A stretch of 26,150 bases of DNA from JBDZUZ01 sp040255445 (GCA_040255445.1 JBDZUZ010000033.1:1-26150); one strand, 5' to 3'. Shown: positions 7,605-15,563, numbered from the stretch's first letter. Made by a program: numbers and translations. Notes: a model not told the origin generated them from the sequence alone.

Positions 7605-8186
7605 TTATGACGGGCGCTGACGGCGCTGGCGGTGGCGGAGGTCGCGGAAGAAGGCGGTGAGGAGTTCGCCGCACTCGTCGGCGAGGACGCCGGGGATGAT
7701 TTCCGCGCGGTGGTTGAGGCGCTGGTCGTCGGCGAGGTGGTAGAGGGTGCGGACCGCGCCGGCTTTCGGGTCGGGCGCGCCGTAGACGACGCGGCCGAGC
7801 CGGGCGTTGACGATGAGGCCGGCGCACATGGGGCAGGGTTCGAGGGTGACGACGACGGTGCAGTCGTTGAGGCGCCAGTCGCCGGTGGCGCGGGCGGCTT
7901 CGAGCATGGCGATGTGCTCGGCGTGGGCGGCGGGGTCTTTGTCGGTCTCGCGGCGGTTGTGGCCGCGGCCCACGATCTCGCCGGTGGCGGTGCGGTAGAC
8001 GATGGCGCCGATGGGGACTTCGCCGATGGCCTGGGCTTCGCGTGCCTGGTCGATGGCGAGGCGCATCATGTCGGTGTCGCGCTGGGTGGGGGCGGCGTTG
8101 GCGGCCGGGGCTGCTGTAGCGCGGGGCGCGAGCGCAGCGCGGAGGCGCGACCAGAAGGTCGGCGGTCCATCAGGGCGTTTCATCAT
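7605..8186 (-). CDS. tadA: tRNA adenosine(34) deaminase TadA
   Basis: The protein has 193 residues from ATG at 8186 (an adjacent ATG at 8183 is equally possible). The deaminase zinc site is clear: HAE at residues 88-90 with catalytic Glu90, and PCPMC at 117-121. TLEPCPMCAGLIVNARLGRVVYGA is split by no frameshift and matches TadA closely. The enzyme converts A34 to inosine in the tRNA-Arg(ACG) anticodon, in the cytoplasm. The first 38 residues are a Pro/Ala/Arg-rich extension absent from E. coli TadA; translation might instead begin at one of the Mets at 40-41. The gene overlaps the tatC end by about 17 bp, indicating translational coupling. A general cytidine or guanine deaminase is less likely. 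Confidence 0.9.
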   Translation of the reverse strand: MMKRPDGPPTFWSRLRAALAPRATAAPAANAAPTQRDTDMMRLAIDQAREAQAIGEVPIGAIVYRTATGEIVGRGHNRRETDKDPAAHAEHIAMLEAARATGDWRLNDCTVVVTLEPCPMCAGLIVNARLGRVVYGAPDPKAGAVRTLYHLADDQRLNHRAEIIPGVLADECGELLTAFFRDLRHRQRRQRPS

Positions 8187-9162
8187 CGCCCTCGGGCTTG
8201 GGGTCCGAGCCGCTGAGGAACTTGCTGGTGGCGACGCGCTCGGCGGGGAAGATCTTGAGCAGGATCCCGCCGAATTCGTAGAGCAGGACCAGCGGGGCCC
8301 AGAGCAGGACCATGGAGCTCGGGTCGGCGGGCGTGAGGACCGCCGCGGCGATGGCGCAGATGAAGATGGCCTGCTTGCGGTGCTTGGCGAGGAAGGCGCG
8401 GTCGATGATGCCGGCCCAGCCCAGGAGGAGCACGACGACGGGGAGCTGGAAGCCGAGCGAGAAGGCGAGCGCGAGGGAGAGGACGAAGCCGGTGTACTCG
8501 CTGACGCGGTACTGCTGGACGATGCCCGCATCGGAGTGGAGGTCAGCCGAGAGGATCTCGGGCTTGTCACCGACGATGCCGACGCAGACACGCATCTTCA
8601 TCAGTTCGGTGTTGATCCACTGCTGACCGGGTACGGGCGCGGGCGGGTCGCCGGCGAGCACGGGCATGGTGGGGTAGACGGTTCCTTCGGGCGAGGGGAC
8701 GACAGGCGTGGTGAGCGCGCCGACGCTCGCGCCGAAGTTGATGAAGAAGGCGAGGATGACGGGGATGATGACGAAGTAGAGGAACGCGATCGCGGAGGCG
8801 GTGAGCGTGACCGAGAGGGGGATGAGCAGGTAGACGAAGCGCTTCTCGCGGCTGTACAGGCCGGGCGAGACGAACTTCCAGAGCTGGTAGAGGAGCCAGG
8901 GGCTGCCGACGGCGATCGCGGCGATGAAGCTGACCTTCACGTAGGTCATGAAGGTTTCGAGCGGGGCGGTGGCCTGGAGGGTGTTGCCGAGGCGCGCATC
9001 GCGCATGGCGGCCTGCAGGGGGAGCAGCATGAGCTCCAGGAGCTGCTGGCCGAAGTAGAGCGCGACGACGACGATGGGGACGAGGCCGAGGAGCGCGAGC
9101 ACGAGGCGCCTGCGCAGGTCCTCGAGGTGTTCGCCCAGCGGCATCGTGTATTCGGTCGCCAT
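8170..9162 (-). CDS. tatC: Sec-independent protein translocase TatC
   Basis: The 330-residue protein starts MATEYTMPLGEHLEDLRRRL; EHLEDLRRRL is the cytoplasmic N-terminal TatC signature. Six hydrophobic segments follow, with KVSFIAAIAVGSPWLLYQLWKFVSPGLYSREKR in the conserved first cytoplasmic loop region and FQLPVVVLLL in TM4. AVLTPADPSS corresponds to the usual TP-x-DP-x-S motif. TatC is the receptor for twin-arginine signal peptides in the inner membrane. The periplasmic loop between TM3 and TM4 (about 141-220) is some 60 residues longer than in E. coli TatC. No tatA or tatB is nearby, and none of the secreted proteins in this window shows a twin-arginine motif. It is first in a three-gene operon. 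Confidence 0.95.
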   Translation of the reverse strand: MATEYTMPLGEHLEDLRRRLVLALLGLVPIVVVALYFGQQLLELMLLPLQAAMRDARLGNTLQATAPLETFMTYVKVSFIAAIAVGSPWLLYQLWKFVSPGLYSREKRFVYLLIPLSVTLTASAIAFLYFVIIPVILAFFINFGASVGALTTPVVPSPEGTVYPTMPVLAGDPPAPVPGQQWINTELMKMRVCVGIVGDKPEILSADLHSDAGIVQQYRVSEYTGFVLSLALAFSLGFQLPVVVLLLGWAGIIDRAFLAKHRKQAIFICAIAAAVLTPADPSSMVLLWAPLVLLYEFGGILLKIFPAERVATSKFLSGSDPKPEGDDETP

Positions 9163-9206
9163 GAGGGACTTCGCCGCGGAGTGGGAGTGCCGGGTCCCGG
9201 ACAGGC

Positions 9207-9228
9207 CCCTGCCGGGGAACAGGCAGGG
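9207..9228. repeat. hairpin-forming inverted repeat in tatC/sigma intergenic region
   Basis: CCCTGCC at 9207-9213 and GGCAGGG at 9222-9228 are complementary, with an 8-base loop. It lies 45 bp upstream of tatC and would fall in its leader or promoter. No function is evident. Confidence 0.4.
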
Positions 9229-9247
9229 AGGTTATGCGTCGAGGGGA

Positions 9248-9275
9248 GGACTGAGGACTGAGTGCTGAGGACTGA
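9248..9275. repeat. four tandem 7-bp units (GGACTGA)
   Basis: GGACTGA, GGACTGA, GTGCTGA, GGACTGA run head to tail and a partial fifth follows. The array lies between divergent tatC and the sigma factor gene, just before the 27-bp conserved motif. It belongs with the other short-period arrays of the window. Confidence 0.75.
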
Positions 9276-9288
9276 GTGGGGGGGTCGT

Positions 9289-9315
9289 GTGACGGAAACC
9301 TCGGGATCGCGCATC
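9289..9315 (+). promoter_or_regulatory. 27-bp conserved motif, copy 1 (putative ECF promoter)
   Basis: GTGACGGAA-N5-GGGATCGCGCATC occurs here and again at 10119-10145 with differences only in the five central bases. It ends 27 bp before the chosen sigma-factor start. GGAA resembles the -35 element of ECF promoters. An autoregulated ECF promoter is the simplest reading. Confidence 0.5.
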
Positions 9316-9342
9316 CCAACCACTCGAAACGGGAGCAGGTTC

Positions 9343-10020
9343 GTGCGCGACATGCAAGGGTCAGAGTCGGGGGCGGACCGCTGGGCCCACCCTATCGACC
9401 AGACCCCGGATATCCCGGCCGCCGGTGTCCTCGAGGAGGAGCCGGTCAATCTGCGCGCTGCCGCGGCGGTGTCGGGGGATCAGGAGGCGCTGCGCGAGCT
9501 GTGGGTGGAGCACCGGCGGTGGGTCGCGGCGATCCTGCTGGCGCACAAACCGAGCTGGGCGGACCTGGACGATCTGCTGCAGGAGGTCGCGGTCTCGCTG
9601 GTGCGGAAGATCGGGGAGTTGCGCGATCCGCGGGCGGTGAAGCCCTGGCTGCGGACGGTGGCGATGAACGCAGCGCACGCCGCGGCGCGGCGGGGGAAGG
9701 CCCGTCCGCCCGGGAGCCATGCACATGATCGGACCACGCGGGATGCGGCGGATGTGGGGGATGTCGGCGCCGGGGGTCGGGTGGGGCCGGCGACGCCGGC
9801 GGAGGCGATTCAGCGGGGCGAGACGGGGACGCGGCTGATGGAGCTGGCCGCACAACTGGGGGATGGCTACCGCGAGCCGTTGCTGCTGAAGGTGGTGCAG
9901 AACCTGAGCTACCGGCAGATCGGGCAGATTCTCGGGCTTCCCGAGACGACGGTGGAGACTCGGATCGCGCGGGCGCGGCGGCAGCTTCGGGACCTGGCGG
10001 AGCAGCGATCCCTGGTTTGA
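9343..10020 (+). CDS. ECF-type RNA polymerase sigma factor
   Basis: The protein has 225 residues from GTG at 9343, which has GGGAG seven bases upstream; ATG at 9352 is an alternative, and earlier GTGs overlap the putative promoter. Region 2 is seen in GDQEALRELWVEH and DLDDLLQEVAVSLVRKI, followed by PWLRTVAMNAAHAAARR. Region 4 is the helix-turn-helix LSYRQIGQILGLPETTVETR near the C-terminus. A linker of about 50 residues rich in Gly/Ala/Asp separates them, with no region 3, as expected for ECF factors. It redirects core RNA polymerase to stress or envelope promoters. The next gene encodes a likely membrane anti-sigma factor, the usual arrangement. Confidence 0.9.
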   Translation: MRDMQGSESGADRWAHPIDQTPDIPAAGVLEEEPVNLRAAAAVSGDQEALRELWVEHRRWVAAILLAHKPSWADLDDLLQEVAVSLVRKIGELRDPRAVKPWLRTVAMNAAHAAARRGKARPPGSHAHDRTTRDAADVGDVGAGGRVGPATPAEAIQRGETGTRLMELAAQLGDGYREPLLLKVVQNLSYRQIGQILGLPETTVETRIARARRQLRDLAEQRSLV

Positions 10021-10118
10021 CGTCTGAGGTCGCTGGTGTGAGTGGGGCGTTGCGTGGCGGGGTCGATCGCCCTGTTCTGGGCCGGACACCCTATATCGCG
10101 AGCGGGTGGAATCGATGC

Positions 10119-10145
10119 GTGACGGAAGGCGGGGGATCGCGCATC
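10119..10145 (+). promoter_or_regulatory. 27-bp conserved motif, copy 2 (putative ECF promoter)
   Basis: The same outer sequence as at 9289-9315, GTGACGGAA and GGGATCGCGCATC, is separated by a different 5-bp centre. It lies 57 bp upstream of the anti-sigma-like gene and inside the 182-bp gap after the sigma gene. Conservation in noncoding DNA at identical spacing supports a binding site. Confidence 0.5.
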
Positions 10146-10202
10146 TCCTGCTGACTGGAGGGCCCGCGGTGTGTTTCTTCAAGCAAGCGGGCGGAGTGGA
10201 CT

Positions 10203-11039
10203 ATGACGGCACCTGATGTTGACATCCTGATCTCGCGGGCGGTGGACAAGACGGCGACGGACGCCGACTGGGACCGGCTCGAATTCATCGCAGCGCACGA
10301 GCCGACGGTGTGGCGTGACCTGGCGCGGGCGCAGCGGCTGGATTCGCAGCTCGTAGCGGAGGTTGGCCCGCTGCTGGAGGCGGCGGACCGGACGCGGCTG
10401 CCGGGCCGGACCGATACGCGCGAAGGCTGGAGATTGACCGAGGCGGAGACAGAGCGGCATTCGGCGGTGTTGACGCATCGGATCGGTCGGGTCGCATCGT
10501 GGGCGGGCTGGGCGGTCGCGGCCGCGCTCGCCGCGGCGGTGGCGATCGGCCCGCAGACTGGTGTGATGGGCAACGGCGGAGGACCGATCGCTTCGGGCGA
10601 TCGCGCGGGTGTGCCGCAGAACGCGGGCATCGGTTCGGTCGCGGCGACCGCGGCCGAGGCGCTCGATGCGTACCTGACCAAGGGCAAGGCGCAGGGGACG
10701 GTGATCGGTGAATTGCCCGAGAAGGTGATCATCGAGACCGCGGCGGACGATGAGGGCGGCGGGTACGAGGTGGTGTATCTGCGGCAGATCATGGAGCGGA
10801 CGCGGGTGAGCGATCTGTACCGCGTGTCGTCGGACGAGCTTGGCAATCCCACGCCGGTTCCGATCAAGACGCGGGCGCTGCCGCTGCGGAACCTGATGGA
10901 CGGCGTCGAGCCCAGCGGCCCGGGCGCGCAGCCGGCGACGCCGGTGGGGAAGAAGGCGGTCCAGGCGGACGATGCGCCCACTTCGCCGATGGGTATGCCG
11001 CGGGGCCTCACGCGTCCGGCATCGCGGCCGACGCTGTAA
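10203..11039 (+). CDS. putative membrane anti-sigma factor
   Basis: The gene codes for 278 residues from an ATG preceded by GCGGAG. The N-terminal 95 residues are helical and charged (MTAPDVDILISRAVDKTATD; DWDRLEFIAAHEPTVWRDLA), resembling the cytoplasmic sigma-binding part of planctomycete anti-sigma proteins. A single hydrophobic segment at about 98-114 (VASWAGWAVAAALAAAVAIG) would cross the membrane, leaving about 160 periplasmic residues with a Pro-rich tail. There is no zinc-binding HxxxCxxC motif, so it is not a ZAS-type anti-sigma by sequence. The assignment rests on topology and on its position after an ECF sigma gene. It could sense envelope signals together with the PDZ protein encoded next. 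Confidence 0.65.
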   Translation: MTAPDVDILISRAVDKTATDADWDRLEFIAAHEPTVWRDLARAQRLDSQLVAEVGPLLEAADRTRLPGRTDTREGWRLTEAETERHSAVLTHRIGRVASWAGWAVAAALAAAVAIGPQTGVMGNGGGPIASGDRAGVPQNAGIGSVAATAAEALDAYLTKGKAQGTVIGELPEKVIIETAADDEGGGYEVVYLRQIMERTRVSDLYRVSSDELGNPTPVPIKTRALPLRNLMDGVEPSGPGAQPATPVGKKAVQADDAPTSPMGMPRGLTRPASRPTL

Positions 11040-11225
11040 TTCACGAGGATTCAGACGGGCAGACGCACCGCCCGCATCACTGTGGTGCGTTGAAGACAGC
11101 ACGATGGGAACGATGAGGCCCGCGGCCGGTACGAATCCGGAAACGCCCGCCGGTCGCTTCCCAAGAACCAGTCCGTGCGGCAGAGCCCAGCGGCGAGCCG
11201 CGGCGGAGATTCAGGAGTTCAGACG

Positions 11226-12440
11226 ATGGCACAGAATCAAGTGACGACACTGTTCGCGGCGGCGGCCCTCGTGGCGTGCGCCGGTCTGGCGCAGGCTCAG
11301 AGCCGCGTCGAGGTCGAGAAGGTCGAGAAGAAGGAGATCCGCGGCAGCCTCGACAAGCCGCTGAACGCCGCCCAGCCGACGCTCGATCGGTTCAAGGGCG
11401 TCACGATGAACATGTCGCAGATCTCCGATGCGGGTGAGTACTCGCTGAAGATCGATGACGGCAAGGTGTCGGCGAAGGCCAACGGCCAGGATGTGCCGGC
11501 GGATCGCATCCGTGTCGGCGAGAACCGCATCGACCTGCTCGATGAGCAGGGCGCGGTGATGTCGACGTTCAGCCTGGGGAGCGGTCCGGTGATGACGCCG
11601 CGTGCGCCCCGGGCGCCGCAGCAGTTGCGGGTGCGTCCGCTCCAGCCGCCGGCCCCGCCCGAGGCGCCCGAGCCGGGGCTGCGTCCGTCGCTGCCCGAGA
11701 ACCCGCCGCCGGTGATGGTGGGCATCACGATGAGCACGGTCGAGGGTGAGGTCGACGGGATCCAGGTGGATTCGGTGATCGACGGCCTTCCCGCTTCGAA
11801 GGCGGGGATCAAGCCCGGCGACATCATCGTGCGGCTCGATGGGAAGCCGGTCGAGCGTCAGGAGCAGTTGCGCGAGGTCCTGAAGACCAAGCAGCCGGGC
11901 GACAACCTGGTGGTTGTTGTGCAGCGCGATGGGGCGGAAAAGCGGATCGAGATCAACCTCGCGAAGTTCGAGGGTGAGAAGCTGATGTCGCAGCGTGAGA
12001 ATGCGCCGTTCCCGGGCGGCTGGGTCATGGAGCTCGAGGAAGAGCACGATTGGTACGGCGAAGCGCGCAAGGCGCTCGAGCAGGCGCTGGCCGAGGTACG
12101 CATCGAGGTCGAGAACATCGACGTCGAGAAGATGCAGGCCGACGTTGAGAAGGCGCTCGGTGAGGCCATGAAGGCGCTCGAGCAGGCGAGGAAGGAATCG
12201 GGCCCGGCGATCTCGCGGTTCTTCAACCGGCAGGGCAACCAGGCGCCCGACGTCACCGTATGGGGTGACCGCGGGCAGCGGTACGTGATCCCCGCGCCGA
12301 CTCCGCCGGCCGCGCCTGGGGAATCGCGCGAACTCACCAAGCAGCTCGAGCGTTTGAGCAAGCAGCTCGACCAGCTCAACGAGCGACTGGACCAGATGGA
12401 GCGTCGCCTGAACAACGCTGACCACCACGACGGTCGTTAA
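11226..12440 (+). CDS. secreted PDZ-domain protein with C-terminal coiled coil
   Basis: The protein has 404 residues; the ATG at 11226 has CAGGAG upstream. A signal peptide covers residues 1-24 (cut after LAQA). A PDZ domain lies at about 163-245, with GIQVDSVIDGLPASKAGIKP and GDIIVRLDGKPVE typical of the HtrA/DegP-type PDZ fold. No serine-protease domain or catalytic triad is present. A Pro-rich linker precedes the PDZ; after it come acidic helices (VEKMQADVEKALGEAMKALE) and a terminal coiled coil at about 378-398. It is probably periplasmic. Its place after a sigma/anti-sigma pair suggests binding exposed C-termini in envelope-stress sensing, which is inference. Confidence 0.82.
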   Translation: MAQNQVTTLFAAAALVACAGLAQAQSRVEVEKVEKKEIRGSLDKPLNAAQPTLDRFKGVTMNMSQISDAGEYSLKIDDGKVSAKANGQDVPADRIRVGENRIDLLDEQGAVMSTFSLGSGPVMTPRAPRAPQQLRVRPLQPPAPPEAPEPGLRPSLPENPPPVMVGITMSTVEGEVDGIQVDSVIDGLPASKAGIKPGDIIVRLDGKPVERQEQLREVLKTKQPGDNLVVVVQRDGAEKRIEINLAKFEGEKLMSQRENAPFPGGWVMELEEEHDWYGEARKALEQALAEVRIEVENIDVEKMQADVEKALGEAMKALEQARKESGPAISRFFNRQGNQAPDVTVWGDRGQRYVIPAPTPPAAPGESRELTKQLERLSKQLDQLNERLDQMERRLNNADHHDGR

Positions 12441-12502
12441 AGGCGCTGTTCACCAACAACCCGGGGGGCACGACCCCGCCCCCACGCGACGCTTCCGTTT
12501 CG

Positions 12503-12545
12503 GAGCGGGCCGCACGCCACCCCGGTGCGGCTCGCTTCATTTTTG
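12503..12545 (+). terminator. intrinsic terminator after the PDZ gene
   Basis: GCCGCAC at 12509-12515 pairs with GTGCGGC at 12525-12531, extended by flanking GAGC/TCGC partial pairing, and is followed by TTCATTTTT. It closes the sigma-PDZ transcription unit. Confidence 0.65.
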
Positions 12546-12548
12546 GGA

Positions 12549-12583
12549 AGGCACAAAGGCACAGAGGCACAAAGGCACGAAGG
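12549..12583. repeat. octamer array AGGCACRR (4 units)
   Basis: AGGCACAA, AGGCACAG, AGGCACAA, AGGCACGA run head to tail, followed by a partial unit. The same array type occurs at 13756-13790 and 25066-25100, each with four units. Confidence 0.85.
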
Positions 12584-12701
12584 GGGGGAGATTCGCCGCT
12601 CCGTGGTGGGGGGTGGGGGGCACCGAACACCGGTGTGCGGGGTGTCCGTATCATGCGGGCGGTGGTGTGGTGATTGGGCTGGCCGCCGCAGGAGTCTTCT
12701 G

Positions 12702-13754
12702 GTGACGCACACGAATCCTGATGTTGTCCGCGAGGTGCAGGACGCCTTCAAGAAGCTCAAGGACGAGATCCGCAAGGTGATCGTCGGGCAGGATGAGGTC
12801 GTCGATCAGATGCTGACGGCGATCTTCTGCCGCGGGCATGTGGTGGTGGTGGGTGTGCCGGGGCTGGCCAAGACGCTGCTGATCTCGACGATCGCGCGGA
12901 CGCTCTCGCTGGGGTTCTCGCGGATTCAGTTCACGCCGGACCTGATGCCCAGCGACATCACGGGCACCGAGGTGATCCAGGAGGATCGCTCGACGGGGCA
13001 CCGCGAGCTCAAGTTCGTGCGCGGGCCGATCTTCGCGAACGTGATCCTGGCCGATGAGATCAACCGCACGCCGCCCAAGACGCAGGCCGCGCTGCTGGAG
13101 GCGATGCAGGAGCGGCACGTGACGATCGGCGGTGTGCGGCATGATCTGCCCGCGCCGTTCTTCGTGCTCGCCACGCAGAACCCGATCGAGCAGGAAGGGA
13201 CGTACCCGCTGCCCGAAGCGCAGCTGGACCGGTTCATGTTCCAGATCCAGATCGGGTACCCGACGCTGGATGAGGAGCAGGAGATCGTGCGGCGGTCATC
13301 GGCGCGGGTGGGCGAATCGATCGCGCCGGTGCTTGATGAGGCGGGGATCCGGCGGATCCAGGATGCGGTGCGGTCGATGCCGGTGGCGGACCACATCATC
13401 GCGTACGCGTTGCGGCTGGTGCGGGCGACGCGGATCAAGGAACCGATGGATGCGGGCGTGACGCGGCCGAAGCGCGTGACGGACTATCTCGCGTGGGGCG
13501 CGGGGCCGCGGGCGAGCGAGTACCTGGTGCTGGCGGCGAAGGCCGCGGCGATGCTGGCGGGCTCGACGCATGTGACGCCGGATCATGTGAAGGCCGTGGC
13601 GCGGCCGGTCTTGCGGCACCGGATCCTGCTGAACTTCAACGCCGAGGCGGATCAGGTGGCGCCCGATGACATTGTGGAGTCGCTGCTGGAGGGGATTCCG
13701 GTGGAGGGGCTGAGCGGGGCGGATCGGCGGATGTTGGATAGTGCGGTGCGGTAG
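12702..13754 (+). CDS. MoxR-family AAA+ ATPase
   Basis: The protein has 350 residues starting at GTG 12702, seven bases after AGGAG; upstream in-frame sequence reads through the octamer repeat and is rejected. VIVGQDEVVDQML opens the domain. Walker A GVPGLAKT is at 51-58, Walker B with VILADEINR at 114-122, sensor 1 ATQNP at 157-161 and LDRF at 175-178. The C-terminal lid ends with LNFNAEADQVAPDDIVESLL, typical of MoxR/RavA-group ATPases that act as chaperones for VWA-domain partners. The usual DUF58 and VWA neighbours are absent; mgtE follows. It is cytoplasmic. Confidence 0.93.
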   Translation: MTHTNPDVVREVQDAFKKLKDEIRKVIVGQDEVVDQMLTAIFCRGHVVVVGVPGLAKTLLISTIARTLSLGFSRIQFTPDLMPSDITGTEVIQEDRSTGHRELKFVRGPIFANVILADEINRTPPKTQAALLEAMQERHVTIGGVRHDLPAPFFVLATQNPIEQEGTYPLPEAQLDRFMFQIQIGYPTLDEEQEIVRRSSARVGESIAPVLDEAGIRRIQDAVRSMPVADHIIAYALRLVRATRIKEPMDAGVTRPKRVTDYLAWGAGPRASEYLVLAAKAAAMLAGSTHVTPDHVKAVARPVLRHRILLNFNAEADQVAPDDIVESLLEGIPVEGLSGADRRMLDSAVR

Positions 13755-13755
13755 A

Positions 13756-13790
13756 AGGCACAGAGGCACGAAGGCACAGAGGCACAAAGG
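13756..13790. repeat. octamer array AGGCACRR (4 units)
   Basis: AGGCACAG, AGGCACGA, AGGCACAG, AGGCACAA follow one base after the moxR stop codon. It is 52 bp upstream of the GTGACCAC array. Confidence 0.85.
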
Positions 13791-13842
13791 GGTTGCGCGC
13801 CGGTGGCGTGTTTGCAATGCTGTGTCGGTTCATGATTCGGGC

Positions 13843-13914
13843 GTGACCACGTGACCACGTGACCACGTGACCACGTGACCACGTGACCACTCGAGCACTT
13901 GATCACTCGTGCAC
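13843..13914. repeat. octamer array GTGACCAC, six perfect plus three degenerate units
   Basis: Six perfect copies of GTGACCAC occupy 13843-13890. The next three octamers, TCGAGCAC, TTGATCAC and TCGTGCAC, keep the period and the terminal CAC but diverge. The array ends 28 bp before the mgtE start, so it may overlap its promoter or leader. Confidence 0.85.
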
Positions 13915-13942
13915 TGCCGCGCTTTCGCTGTACTCTGTCCTC

Positions 13943-15349
13943 ATGGACCCGATCATCCCGATGCAGCCGGACGATCCGATGGGTGTGGAGACGGAGGCGG
14001 AAGCGCGGCCGTGGGAGCGGCTGGGTGCGCTGATCGATGGTGGTGACGCCGCGGCGGTGGAGGCGTTTCTCGAATCGCTCTCGACCGGTGATGTCGGCCG
14101 CGCTGTGTCGCGGCTGGATGAAGAGCACCGTGTGCGGCTGCTGGCGATGCTCGCGAGCGACGATGCGGCGACGCTGGTCGATCTTTTGCCCGAGGCCGCA
14201 GCGGTGGAGTTTCTGACGGAGGTCGAGCCGGAGGTCGCCGCGCGGATTCTGGATCAGATGCCCAGCGACGAGCAGGCGGATCTGATCGGGCAGATCGATG
14301 ATGCCGAGGCCGAGGCGATCCTGGCGAAGATGGCGCCCGAGGAGGCGGAGGATGCGCGGCGGCTGACGAAGTACGCCGACGATGTCGCCGGCGGCATCAT
14401 GATCACGGAGTTTCTCGCGTACCCCTCGCTGGGGGCGGTGGGTGATGTGATCGCGGACTTGCGTGCTAACGCGGAGCGGTACGCGCGGTACGACGTCCAG
14501 TACATCTATGTGACCGATGAGCGCGGGCGGCTCGAGGGTGTGCTGCGGCTGCGGGATCTGGTGTTGACGCCGTCGCAGCGGCGGCTGTCGGAGATCATGC
14601 TGCCCACGCCGCACACGCTGACGGACACGGAGGAACTGAGCGACATCCGGACCTTTTTCGATCGGCACACGTTCTTTGGCGCGCCGGTGGTTGATAAGGA
14701 CGGTCGGCTGGTGGGCGTGGTGACGCGGGCCGCGCTTGAGGAGGCGGTCGCGGAACGCAGCGACAGCGACTTCCGCAACACGCAGGGCATTCTGGGCGGT
14801 GACGAGTTGCGGTCGATGCCGCTGGCGACACGGACGAAGCGCCGCTTCGCGTGGCTGGCGGTGAACATCGGGCTCAACGTCATGGCGGCGAGCGTGATCG
14901 CGGCCTACGAGTCGACGCTGGAAGCGGTCATTGCGCTTGGTGTGCTGCTGCCGATCATCTCGGACATGAGCGGGAACAGCGGGAATCAGGCGGTGGCGGT
15001 GACGCTGCGCGAGCTCGCGCTGGGGCTGGTGGGGCCGAAGGAAGCGTGGCATGTTCTTAAGAAGGAGGTCTCGGTCGGCGTGATCAACGGGATCCTGCTG
15101 GGGATCCTGATCGCGATCGCGGCGTGGCTGTGGAAGGGGAACGGGTGGCTGGGCTTCGTCGCGGGTGTGGCGCTGTGCATCAACACGATCGTGTCGGTGG
15201 CGCTGGGGGGCGTGGTGCCGCTGCTGTTCAAGCGGTGGAAGATGGACCCGGCGGTGGCGTCGGGGCCGATCCTGACCACGGTGACGGATATGTGCGGGTT
15301 CTTCCTGGTGTTGTCGCTGGCGGCGGCGATGCTGGACAAGCTGACGTGA
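13943..15349 (+). CDS. mgtE: magnesium transporter MgtE
   Basis: The protein has 468 residues from the ATG at 13943; the frame upstream is the octamer repeat. The MgtE N domain (about 25-145) has its repeated short helices and Glu/Asp-rich motifs (LLPEAAAVEFLTEVEPEVAA). Two CBS domains follow (about 150-270; FFGAPVVDKDGRLVGVVT in the second). Five membrane helices fill 300-465. DMSGNSGNQAVAVTLRE at 341-357 is the pore signature, and Asp450 in TTVTDMCGFF corresponds to the conserved selectivity Asp. It is a Mg2+-gated Mg2+ channel in the inner membrane. No ribosome binding site is obvious, and no M-box riboswitch is seen in the short upstream region. Confidence 0.95.
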   Translation: MDPIIPMQPDDPMGVETEAEARPWERLGALIDGGDAAAVEAFLESLSTGDVGRAVSRLDEEHRVRLLAMLASDDAATLVDLLPEAAAVEFLTEVEPEVAARILDQMPSDEQADLIGQIDDAEAEAILAKMAPEEAEDARRLTKYADDVAGGIMITEFLAYPSLGAVGDVIADLRANAERYARYDVQYIYVTDERGRLEGVLRLRDLVLTPSQRRLSEIMLPTPHTLTDTEELSDIRTFFDRHTFFGAPVVDKDGRLVGVVTRAALEEAVAERSDSDFRNTQGILGGDELRSMPLATRTKRRFAWLAVNIGLNVMAASVIAAYESTLEAVIALGVLLPIISDMSGNSGNQAVAVTLRELALGLVGPKEAWHVLKKEVSVGVINGILLGILIAIAAWLWKGNGWLGFVAGVALCINTIVSVALGGVVPLLFKRWKMDPAVASGPILTTVTDMCGFFLVLSLAAAMLDKLT

Positions 15350-15388
15350 CTGTGCGCGAAGAGTTTTGCGTGCTGGTGAGAACTCGGA

Positions 15389-15416
15389 TTGACGGCGGCG
15401 TGCAAGTCTGTACATT
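15389..15416 (+). promoter_or_regulatory. sigma70-type promoter for the beta-propeller gene
   Basis: TTGACG at 15389-15394 and TACATT at 15411-15416 are separated by 16 bp. Transcription would start near 15423, giving a leader of about 140 nt. A similar arrangement lies before the metallopeptidase gene. Confidence 0.6.
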
Positions 15417-15563
15417 GCGGCCGTGAACGGAGGCGCCGGGACGCTTCTCCATCCGGCCGCGGTGTGTGTCCTGCACCGCGGTCAACGGGCTCGTGGGGTT
15501 TCTTTTCCGGTTGTGGCTGGGCGCGGCGTGCCGCGTCCCCGATTCGATGAAAGGCCTTCGATC

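Noticed and set aside
8170..9162. Link between tatC and Tat export of the dockerin proteins
   Set aside because: The signal peptides of all six secreted proteins lack a twin-arginine motif and look Sec-type.
12525..12701. Upstream extension of the MoxR frame
   Set aside because: It reads through the octamer array and a low-complexity G-run; the GTG at 12702 has a good Shine-Dalgarno and begins the family homology.
13843..13914. Possible CRISPR array
   Set aside because: The 8-bp units are contiguous with no spacers and no cas genes are present; it is a simple tandem repeat.
13915..13942. Magnesium (M-box) riboswitch before mgtE
   Set aside because: Only 28 bp separate the repeat array from the start codon, too short for an M-box, and no such fold is visible.
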